Origin: a virus
IMG/VR virus record: IMGVR_UViG_3300020162_002681
Span: 62,001-126,000 of that record
Length of the DNA stretch: 64,000 nt
Strand: one strand, 5' to 3'
This document shows, piece by piece, positions 14,814-22,912 of this stretch (within the stretch, counting starts at the first letter, position 1; each line of letters begins with the position of its first letter). The position numbers and the translations under genes were made by a program. Below the pieces are notes generated by a model. It did no database searches. It had not been told where the DNA came from and was given only the letters and a program-made list of their open reading frames with translations.

Positions 14814-17800
14814 CTAATCTTTTGGCAGTGGCAAGCTTGGAGGTACAAAGTCAGTAGTATATCTGGCTTGACCTAATGTTGCACGAAAAGATTGAATGTA
14901 CCCTTGGAAATTTGTTAGGGCGTAGCCGATATTTAAACTTGCATCCCAACCCATATCACTATTCTTGAGCTTATCAACCAAAGACCCGTCAATAAAAAGT
15001 TTAGTGGACTTTGCAGAAGAATTATTAGTCAGAGCAACGTGATACCACTGTTTTGCTTCAAGGTCTTCAGCAACCATTGGACTTGTATAGTTTGGTTGTG
15101 ATTTGTAACATCTGAGCGTATTCTCATCGTTGAACGCAAAGATTTTAGGCGAGGATGAGCCTGACGAAAGGATTCCTTGCAAAATACTGTTAGAACTATA
15201 TGAACCTGATGAAGAGCCGCTATCGACCACTACAGGCTCTGGCGTATATTCAACCGCATCAGTCACATCTCCAATCGAAATGTTGTTACTACGAGTGAAT
15301 ACTCCTGAAATCGCTTGTATGCTTGTGTCGAACGTGCTTGACAACGATGAATATACGCGATACCCGACAGCTCCAATTTTTTTCTGCCATTCCGCAACAA
15401 ATCCTTTTTCTGCCTTAACTCTATTTGGAACTACTTCAGGAGACTCAATCGCTGAATTGCTAGTGACTGAGACACTGTTGACATCTCCCACCAACATATT
15501 GTCAAATCCATCTAATTTTCTCGAAAAGTCGCTCGTATTTGAGATATCCACTAAATAATCGGTAGCACCATCTACATCACTCCAGCTAATATCAAACGAA
15601 GTAGGCGTAACCGACGATGCAGGGCTTGCGATGGGGGCAGAAAGAGAGAATGTAGTGAGTGAGGACAGATAGATATAAAACTCGATGCAATAGTCTTGGT
15701 TTGCACTCATGGGTTGATTCAGCGTCGCCACAATGCTCGAACCTTGACCGTTGAACCGCATAGACTTCAGTAGCCCTGTAGGATACTCATCTGCGACCAC
15801 ATCAACATTGTTAATTGCCAGCGCACACTCATATTGACTTTCATCAACGATACTACTCCCTTCGGGTTGCAAAAACAGTAAAACTTGCCCAAAATAAGAA
15901 TCTGGAAGATAATCTGGAACTACTGCGGTGCGCGTGAGAGTGTTGGAAGCTAAGTTAAGTGTGCCAATCGATGAAGCCACTGCACCTGCCTCGACCTGCA
16001 AGCTAAAATCACCACTTGTAAGAGCCTGTACCTCGAAATTATAGACATTGTTGTTACTAGCCTTAATAAGACCACCCACAATGCAATTATCGAGCGTCAG
16101 CGAGGCAAGATTGAAGGTTGAGGCATCTTTGTTGAGTGTTGCTGTTGCATATAGCTTATAACTGTTGTCGTTAGGCTGAGTAGTGGACAAAACGATAGTA
16201 AAATCGCTGTTCTCAATGAATACCGCAGTTCCGTTAGTTGTGGAGCTGAAATCCTTATTCGGAAGACTTGGTTCATCATGAATAGCGATATTGAAATACA
16301 CTTGCTGGTCAATCGTCTCATCTACCAGAAGCGTAGCGACGTAAGTATTGTATATCGTGTTAGTAACTGTAGCAGCTTGCCCTAGAATCGTCACTAGAGG
16401 CAATTGAGTAAGGTTGATGATGCTATTGAAGGTAAGTGATAGCGTATTGCCGTTAACAGCTTTATTTGATACATAGTTGTCCGATACCAGCGAAATGTAG
16501 TCTAGCAACTCACTGACATCAAGGATATTTGTAATCAAAGAATAAGGAATCAATGGAACGTCATGTTGGTATGCCGTGTAGAGTGCCTTTCCGACAGTTA
16601 GCCGTACATTTGACAGGAAGTATGCAGCTTGAGTAACACGATTCTCGTAATAACCGACCTTGAGAGCACCACTGGAGATGTTAATGTCAGTATTAGATTG
16701 AGCCAACCCAATACGCACTCCATTACGGTAAAAGCGGTAAATATTGCCTTTTTTAGTAATTGCAAAGTGAGGGAACTTCTGTTGTAGGGTGTAGGCTCCG
16801 TTTTCGTAAGCTGGGTAAATTGGTGTGGCTCCTGAGAATATATCGGACTCGCGTAAAACTACACTGGAGAACAGATTACTAGACTGGTCAATGCTCCGAA
16901 CTATCTGAATATTCCCATTGACCGCAAGTACTGCAAAGCCAGTATTTTCACGTTCGACAGAAAAAAGATGAGTTGTGTTCTGTGGGCTGAAAGTATTGCC
17001 GCGATAATGAAACTCAATAGTCCAATCACCATTCATTACCAAAGATGACCCTTGACCGATAGCTTCAAAGTTTTCATACGTTAATCCAGACTGCTCTAAT
17101 TGAGGCACTACGGCAAGGGAACTATTTGTGCCGATAGGGAAGACTGTAGAAGAGAAAAGCGTGTTGTTAGCGACGATTTCATCGAGCTGATAAGCATTTG
17201 GTGAAACATCGTTGAAAGTAGTTGAAAGGTCGAGAGGTAATTGCAAAATAGGGAAAGACTCGGCGTAGACCCTCGCAAGTAAATTACTCTTAGACGAACT
17301 GACATCACCATCAGTAATACCTGCACCTTCAATTGCCTGAACGTATACTACACCTTGTTTTTCGGGAGTAACATTGAATTGATAGCTCTGTTTTACTTCG
17401 TCGAGGAGAATAAAGTTGGAAAGAACTCCATTGCTTACACCAATTTTGGTGATATCGAACGTTTCAATAGATGCATCCCAAGTCAGGGTGCAAGTGAAAG
17501 TTTCGTTGATATAAGGGCTTGAGCCACTGGTTATGGTAGGTATTGGTGCGTTTTTGTTGATGACATAGAGCTGACCTTGGAAATTTAGCTCACCAGTAGA
17601 GTTCGAGATAAAAACGTTGATACCTTTGTACTTGACTGTTCTCCTATCGACAAAATTGAGTCCGAGCTTACCGTTCCCCGTTCCAGTAGTTGCAGTAACA
17701 ACATATTCCAACTCATTATTTTTGACAAGTGAAACCAGTGCTGCTCCACTGACCCCTTCTATTTGTGTAAGGCTAAAATCTGCTAATACAAGGCTATCAA

Positions 17801-19709
17801 CTGCCTGAGCCATGTATACATACCACTGACATGTACCAGTACTGATTGAAGGATTGAGAATAACTGGAACAATTGAAAGAACTCTCGCTTTGGGATGTGT
17901 AAGGGCGTTAGTGGTTAATAGTAGAGGCTGCAAGCAATGCCCGTAAAAATAATCGTTGGGAACTGTGGTACTTAAAAATCTAGAAGTATTGGTTACTCGT
18001 AAACCTTTGACACCTATGCTTCGTTTGGCTGAGGAAGTTGACGCTACCCAAGGAGTATACAAACTGCCAAAAGTCAGCTCCAGTTTGTCAGTTTCTTGAT
18101 ACAAAGTCCCAGAATACGCTACCGTTTTTACGTTGATGCCATTTACATAAAAATACAGATTGTTTTCAAATCTAGAAACTGCTAAATGTGTGTTAGGCTC
18201 AGCAAAAGCCGAGGCGATAGCCGTAGTGCTGGCTGTAATATTAGAAGTGATGCCAGCATTATGATAAAAAACGATGTCCGAGCTTGGTATTGCTAGTGCT
18301 GTGGTTGGAAGTGTGGCATTGATAGTATTGCTACCTTCAGAACCAAATGTCTTCCATGATGTGCCATTCTCACTGACACTGAAACTTAGGTAAGGGGCAG
18401 TTCTGGCAAAACTCCCTTCCCCAGCGTAGTCAGCATAAAAATTGAGGTCGATACTAGCTACTAACTTATCATTAGATGTCAGCTTAAGAAGATTGATTTT
18501 CTCAATTCCATCAGTGTTGGATAAATTAGCAGAAAGCCACTCCAGTAATGTTTTTGGTGTGGTGATTGGCGCATTATTCTCAAATAGCCCCAGATAAAGT
18601 TCGAGTGTCCACTCTGAAGTCGAAAGGTTATCGACGACCTGCTCAGACACATATACAGTATCTCCGTCAAGTTCTAAGAAGCCTGTATTGAAATTCGGCG
18701 TATCTTGACGTAAGGTGGAGTTAGCTAATCTCTTCAGGTTCGAGGCATAGTTGTAAGCATCAAATTGGAGGGGGAAGTTAAAAAGTACGTCAGCATAGCT
18801 TGGGTCAATTCGATTTGCTACGGAATTAAAGGGGAAATGCGCTGTAGTTGGGTAAAATGTTGAGGGATATCTTGCAATAGTCTTTGTGATGCGGAAATCT
18901 GCTATGCTCCCGCTGAAGCTGGTATCGATTAGGTTATCGTAAACAGTTCCACCTGTAGTAGCTGTCATAAATAAAGCAGCACCAAGAGCTAAGCGATTTT
19001 TCAGTGTATTTGCATTGGTATCTTGCGTGAAAGTTAGGTCGAAGCTACAACTGTAAGAATTTGTTTGTGTAAAAGCGAGAAAGGTGCGTAATGTAGACCC
19101 CTCACGTTGAATAGCGACTTTGTATACTGCATCGGTCACTATAGGGGAATTATTGACTTTGAAAGTAGTTCCCTTGGCTGCAAAATACAGGTCGGTATTA
19201 AAAAGAAAAAGCCCGTACCCTTTGTTGTCGGTTAGGACTGGCGGAGCCGCAGGAGTGAAAGTACTCCATGTCAAGCTGCTACCTACAGTGAAGATTGTCT
19301 GCACAGGATATATATTTGAGGTAGAAAAAGAAATCTCAATGGTGAAATTGCTCGTACCTAACGAAAAACCCTCTTCCCAACCACTCAGTTGTACATCTGC
19401 ATAAGTTGGCTTGACAGCCGATACATTTTGTCCCAAGTTAAGCTCGGCGGCTCTATTGATGCGGTTTAGGTTATTAGGAAGTACTAAGCCATTGATTCCG
19501 TAGGTGATAGCTGACTCGGTGTTGCTGCCAGTGAAATTCTTGACATGACGCTGGTATCGTGAATAATCGCGGCTGAAAGGTAGACCTCGACTGTTATCGT
19601 TGAAGTTGCCTGAGATGAGCAAGATAACATCGTTGAAATATACGTCCTCAACCACAGAGTTAGTGGCATCGGCGCTTGCTAGGTATTTTGTGAGAGTTTT
19701 GCCTTCCAT
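14814..19709 (-). CDS. giant LamG/FN3 tail fibre protein
   Basis: The 1631-residue protein has four LamG (concanavalin A-like) modules at about 120-275, 365-575, 895-1045 and 1340-1631. Each starts with a W/FTIE(L/F) strand and ends in an R-T-xx-RY-type motif (for example RATLGQARYTTDF). Ig-like beta domains lie between them. Two FN3 repeats (~1355-1500) interrupt the fourth LamG module. Such architectures make glycan-binding phage fibres. The ribosome site GGAAGG directly precedes the ATG. Confidence 0.8.
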   Translation of the reverse strand: MEGKTLTKYLASADATNSVVEDVYFNDVILLISGNFNDNSRGLPFSRDYSRYQRHVKNFTGSNTESAITYGINGLVLPNNLNRINRAAELNLGQNVSAVKPTYADVQLSGWEEGFSLGTSNFTIEISFSTSNIYPVQTIFTVGSSLTWSTFTPAAPPVLTDNKGYGLFLFNTDLYFAAKGTTFKVNNSPIVTDAVYKVAIQREGSTLRTFLAFTQTNSYSCSFDLTFTQDTNANTLKNRLALGAALFMTATTGGTVYDNLIDTSFSGSIADFRITKTIARYPSTFYPTTAHFPFNSVANRIDPSYADVLFNFPLQFDAYNYASNLKRLANSTLRQDTPNFNTGFLELDGDTVYVSEQVVDNLSTSEWTLELYLGLFENNAPITTPKTLLEWLSANLSNTDGIEKINLLKLTSNDKLVASIDLNFYADYAGEGSFARTAPYLSFSVSENGTSWKTFGSEGSNTINATLPTTALAIPSSDIVFYHNAGITSNITASTTAIASAFAEPNTHLAVSRFENNLYFYVNGINVKTVAYSGTLYQETDKLELTFGSLYTPWVASTSSAKRSIGVKGLRVTNTSRFLSTTVPNDYFYGHCLQPLLLTTNALTHPKARVLSIVPVILNPSISTGTCQWYVYMAQAVDSLVLADFSLTQIEGVSGAALVSLVKNNELEYVVTATTGTGNGKLGLNFVDRRTVKYKGINVFISNSTGELNFQGQLYVINKNAPIPTITSGSSPYINETFTCTLTWDASIETFDITKIGVSNGVLSNFILLDEVKQSYQFNVTPEKQGVVYVQAIEGAGITDGDVSSSKSNLLARVYAESFPILQLPLDLSTTFNDVSPNAYQLDEIVANNTLFSSTVFPIGTNSSLAVVPQLEQSGLTYENFEAIGQGSSLVMNGDWTIEFHYRGNTFSPQNTTHLFSVERENTGFAVLAVNGNIQIVRSIDQSSNLFSSVVLRESDIFSGATPIYPAYENGAYTLQQKFPHFAITKKGNIYRFYRNGVRIGLAQSNTDINISSGALKVGYYENRVTQAAYFLSNVRLTVGKALYTAYQHDVPLIPYSLITNILDVSELLDYISLVSDNYVSNKAVNGNTLSLTFNSIINLTQLPLVTILGQAATVTNTIYNTYVATLLVDETIDQQVYFNIAIHDEPSLPNKDFSSTTNGTAVFIENSDFTIVLSTTQPNDNSYKLYATATLNKDASTFNLASLTLDNCIVGGLIKASNNNVYNFEVQALTSGDFSLQVEAGAVASSIGTLNLASNTLTRTAVVPDYLPDSYFGQVLLFLQPEGSSIVDESQYECALAINNVDVVADEYPTGLLKSMRFNGQGSSIVATLNQPMSANQDYCIEFYIYLSSLTTFSLSAPIASPASSVTPTSFDISWSDVDGATDYLVDISNTSDFSRKLDGFDNMLVGDVNSVSVTSNSAIESPEVVPNRVKAEKGFVAEWQKKIGAVGYRVYSSLSSTFDTSIQAISGVFTRSNNISIGDVTDAVEYTPEPVVVDSGSSSGSYSSNSILQGILSSGSSSPKIFAFNDENTLRCYKSQPNYTSPMVAEDLEAKQWYHVALTNNSSAKSTKLFIDGSLVDKLKNSDMGWDASLNIGYALTNFQGYIQSFRATLGQARYTTDFVPPSLPLPKD

Positions 19710-19745
19710 TACCTTCCTTTTCTGTCTGCGAACGTCAGTGAGCTA

Positions 19746-21359
19746 CTAACCAGCATCAGTAGTTGCAATCTTACCACGCTTCTTCACTACACCAGAACTA
19801 TCTTTCCTTGCCGAAAAAATTACGATATCTGATTTACCATTACCTGAAAGAACAGGAGTCGCCCCACTAGGAAACAGAATAGTGTTATCGAAAGCTACTA
19901 CTCCTGTCTGCTGTACCAATTCGACTATAAGTGCCTTAGTTTGGTTATTGGAAAGCGTAGCGGTGAAATTAATGTTCGTTACTGTGTTGCTGATATCTGT
20001 TAGTGGGCATTTTAGGATTAAGTAGTCATAATCTGCGTCAAGGTCAATCGTATAGTTGGTCGGTGAGCTAATAGTGACGGTGTTGGTTTTAATTTGGTCA
20101 CCAAGAGCCGTTATGACTTCATCGGCTAGTTTGTCCAGTCCGATACTTCCATCGGGCAGTGCAGGGTCAAAAACTATCCACCTACCAGTCGTCGGGTTGG
20201 TGTTGGGAATCAGAACTGTATCGCCATTGTCACTTGCAGTAGATGCAGCGTCATATTTGTAAGGTCTGTTGACCGATTCAACCAAGCGTACTTGTCCAGA
20301 TTTGTACTGAACAGAGTTGAGTGACTTGAGAGCCGCTATGTTGTCTACTGGCGCATCCCAGAAAAGAAGGTCTTGTAAAAGTGCGTAATTGACCAGCTTA
20401 GGGTAGATACTAATGAAACTCTGTGCCGATACCCCATCTAGAAGCTGTGAAGATGGTGTGACCTCGATTACTACTGCTGAGCCATCGGGAATACCTTTGT
20501 TGAGCGCAATATCAAGTGTTGGGTACTCTTGCACCACTCCGAGGTTGTCGATGCCAGTAGTGTCCAAGGCGAAGGAACTGAGACTGATGTAGCCAATGAT
20601 TTTAACACCAAAGACGAGCCTGATAGCTGGGTCAGAACTGTATTCGCTTAGGTTAAGTCGCAAGCCAGTCAGAGTGCCGCCAGTGTCGTTCACAATCCAG
20701 TATTTGATAGGCACTGGTATGGAATTGATATTTTCGAGTGGGGCAACGAGTAATGTATCTTGGTCAGCGCTGATTACGTCTATTTCGGCTAGGGCGGTCG
20801 TTTCATAGAGGCTAGCTTCTCTTGTCTTGAACCACCTGCCGCTTGAGTGCGTGAGGATTGTTACGTTATCAATCTGAACTACCGAACCGCTAACAAATTC
20901 GTAGCAAAAACCATTTCCGTTGAGCAGTACCCTGAAGCCTGTTAATAGACCTGTGAGCGCACTGATGTCTGCGGGATTAGAGTAGCTAGTAGGACTGTTT
21001 AAAGTGGCGTTAGCAGTGATTACTACGTCACTGGGAGTGATTGGAGTAACGTAGTCATCTTCAAAGTGCGAGAACTTGTAGATGATTCGTGAAGAAGCGT
21101 AGTCATTGGTGGTGGATACGCTGATTAGGGTTTCATGGATGTCTTCGTATGAGAGGGCAGTGAAATTTTCAGATTCGAGGGTAATGCTGCCGCTTGCGCC
21201 TACGACAAGAGATTTTACAGGGCTTTCAGTAGTATACCCAGCTCTGTTTCTTTTTACAACCCAGAAAAAATATGTGTCTGCATCGATTGACCCACCAGAT
21301 GTGGTTGTGATGGTGGGAGCTACAAGTGTTTTGCTGGAGGCGTAGATTGTTTTAGACAT
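19746..21359 (-). CDS. tail fibre protein
   Basis: The 537-residue protein has an FN3/Ig-like N-terminus (residues ~10-100). A middle module (IAALKSLN ... GRWIVFDPALPDGSIGLDKL) is also seen in the protein at 1224-2078. The C-terminal beta module (ALIVELVQQTG ... LSGNGKSDIVIFS) is shared with the fibre at 55664-57508 (LIEIRQDTG ... LSGAGKTDIITIS). Shared modules point to one fibre family. It ends 36 bp before the giant LamG gene. Confidence 0.75.
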   Translation of the reverse strand: MSKTIYASSKTLVAPTITTTSGGSIDADTYFFWVVKRNRAGYTTESPVKSLVVGASGSITLESENFTALSYEDIHETLISVSTTNDYASSRIIYKFSHFEDDYVTPITPSDVVITANATLNSPTSYSNPADISALTGLLTGFRVLLNGNGFCYEFVSGSVVQIDNVTILTHSSGRWFKTREASLYETTALAEIDVISADQDTLLVAPLENINSIPVPIKYWIVNDTGGTLTGLRLNLSEYSSDPAIRLVFGVKIIGYISLSSFALDTTGIDNLGVVQEYPTLDIALNKGIPDGSAVVIEVTPSSQLLDGVSAQSFISIYPKLVNYALLQDLLFWDAPVDNIAALKSLNSVQYKSGQVRLVESVNRPYKYDAASTASDNGDTVLIPNTNPTTGRWIVFDPALPDGSIGLDKLADEVITALGDQIKTNTVTISSPTNYTIDLDADYDYLILKCPLTDISNTVTNINFTATLSNNQTKALIVELVQQTGVVAFDNTILFPSGATPVLSGNGKSDIVIFSARKDSSGVVKKRGKIATTDAG

Positions 21360-21510
21360 TTCGAGCTAATTTCTCAGTTTCTTTTGTAATATATGCTAAC
21401 CAATCTCGACCTTCAGCCACTTTTAGTTGTGGGTACTCAGGCTTGAAGGACTCGGCACGTTCTAGCCAGTCTTGGTCTATTTTACAGAGGTTATTTATGG
21501 CTTTTGGCAT
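21352..21510 (-). CDS. 52-residue hypothetical protein with GRDWLAYI
   Basis: The frame from ATG 21510 gives a small charged helical protein. Its segment EGRDWLAYITKE matches TGRDWLAYISTT near residue 50 of the capsid protein at 38269-39504. The codons differ, so the match is at protein level. It overlaps the next fibre start by 8 bp and follows the gene at 21515 by 4 bp, which supports expression in the operon. Function unknown. Confidence 0.45.
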   Translation of the reverse strand: MPKAINNLCKIDQDWLERAESFKPEYPQLKVAEGRDWLAYITKETEKLARNV

Positions 21511-21514
21511 ATTG

Positions 21515-22078
21515 TTAGTAACGAATACGGGCTTTAGGCATTCTAACACCTGTAGATACCATGTCAACAGGTTCTTCCATCATTCCACCCATTCCTTTGT
21601 ATGAGTCAGTTCTAAATCCTAAGTATCCTGTTGGACTTGCAGCTTCATCGGTTGTTTTGCGAATATCTGTGAAGCCTTTAGTGTCTGGGGTTTTCACGTA
21701 ATCTCTTTTTAGTGGGTCAGGTGCATAGAGGTCTTTATATTCGTACCCTTTAGGCTTACGCATTAGTTGTGGTAATCCAGCCTCTTTTCTTAGTCTGGTT
21801 CTATTGCCGCCTCGGTCGTTATACCACTCATCCTTTAAAAGAGTATTTCCACCATCTCTAGTATCGAAACTATAAGGCTTTAATGACTCTCTAGCTACTC
21901 TAAGTGTATTTGCAGGTTTAGTCTGGCTTCCAAACGGTTTTAGTTTCTCATTTAGAGTGTCTTCTACTCCCTTACCGTACTTTTTTGTATATATTTCGTC
22001 AGCTTTACCTAATTGAGCATTTCTTTTCAGTTGTTTGTTTTGCTGCTTGATTACACCAAAATCTGCGAAGTGTTGCAT
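21515..22078 (-). CDS. 187-residue virion candidate starting MQHFADF
   Basis: The protein is basic and Lys/Arg/Gly-rich, with no recognised fold. Its N-terminus MQHFADFG nearly equals the internal MQHFANFG of the protein at 61074-62048 and the MKHFAEF peptide at 6184. By analogy with T4 internal-protein leaders this could be a capsid-targeting sequence removed by the prohead protease. It belongs to a run of closely packed small genes between the tail hub and the fibres. Confidence 0.55.
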   Translation of the reverse strand: MQHFADFGVIKQQNKQLKRNAQLGKADEIYTKKYGKGVEDTLNEKLKPFGSQTKPANTLRVARESLKPYSFDTRDGGNTLLKDEWYNDRGGNRTRLRKEAGLPQLMRKPKGYEYKDLYAPDPLKRDYVKTPDTKGFTDIRKTTDEAASPTGYLGFRTDSYKGMGGMMEEPVDMVSTGVRMPKARIRY

Positions 22079-22080
22079 AG

Positions 22081-22233
22081 TTATTTAATATCCAATAGTG
22101 TATTTGCGCCCCTTTTAAAACTCACCCAAGCATGGTAGGGGATATTCACAAAACTTTTGTAAGGTACACCAGAAAGTCGCTCATCAGGGATAGTGAGGTC
22201 AACTTTTAGCTGCTTAGTTCTTTTTCTGTGCAT
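22081..22233 (-). CDS. 50-residue basic protein
   Basis: A short frame (MHRKRTKQLKVDLTIPDERL ...) lies exactly between two small genes, 3 bp from each, so it is very likely translated in the operon. The N-terminus is basic and the remainder resembles a small beta protein (VPYKSFVNIPYHAWVSFKRG). There is no family match from memory. Confidence 0.5.
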   Translation of the reverse strand: MHRKRTKQLKVDLTIPDERLSGVPYKSFVNIPYHAWVSFKRGANTLLDIK

Positions 22234-22235
22234 AT

Positions 22236-22406
22236 TTATTTCATGATTGTAGAGGAGGTCACTGGAGGAGAGATATTGAAAACGAACGTGTCGCTGCCTT
22301 GGACTAAAGTTACTTTGTTGCCAGAGACTTGAACCCTCGGTAAAACGTTTTGAAAACCTTGCTTGATGTCGGCTAATGCTTGTGCGTAATCGATGTTTTG
22401 TGCCAT
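22236..22406 (-). CDS. 56-residue small protein
   Basis: This is the first gene of the minus-strand run. A TATACT box lies about 10 bp upstream at 22413-22418. A helical start (DYAQALADIKQGFQNVLP) is followed by beta strands (VQVSGNKVTLVQGSDTFVF). No family recognised. Tail-tip accessory by context only. Confidence 0.5.
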   Translation of the reverse strand: MAQNIDYAQALADIKQGFQNVLPRVQVSGNKVTLVQGSDTFVFNISPPVTSSTIMK

Positions 22407-22480
22407 TTATTAAGTATACCGCAGGAGGTTGACAGGTTGTATTAGCTAAGATAGACTTAGATATCTTATAAATAAAGTAT

Positions 22481-22912
22481 ATGATTATTATCGATGATGT
22501 AATTGTTCCACCTCCGACATCAGAACAAAAAGCAAGTATGCTCAGGCTGTACCAAGAACATTTGCGATTTGACTATCTAAATGTTCTTGGTATTTCTAAT
22601 TACAATCACAATTTTGGGGTTGCTAACACTGCTGAGCTATAGAATAGACTTGCCGCTAAGAAGCTAGACGAAGAGCTATGCGAGAAATTCAGAATCCGTC
22701 ACGCAAATTCAGAACAAGAACTGCAAAAAATGTGGGGTTGCAACGAGATTTACCGCAACTTTGGTACAAGACTTATTCTCCTTAATATCGAAGAAAGCTT
22801 TTTACGAATTACGACTAATTTTGGTGTGTTGGAATTTTTTGCAAAGCCAGAAGAGGAATTTTTTCGAGGAAAAGACCGTAGTTTACCCGTAGTAAGTTTG
22901 ATTGATTATTAA
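22481..22912 (+). pseudogene. hypothetical gene interrupted by one in-frame amber codon
   Basis: ATG at 22481 opens a frame of 143 codons to TAA at 22910-22912, with a single TAG at 22640-22642 (codon 54). Both halves look like one mixed alpha/beta protein (N-half ...RLYQEHLRFDYLNVLGISN, C-half ...KKLDEELCEKFRI). It could be readthrough, an inactivating mutation, or two proteins with reinitiation at ATG 22730. No tRNA with a CTA anticodon was found. It converges with the tail hub gene with a 4 bp overlap. Confidence 0.55.
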
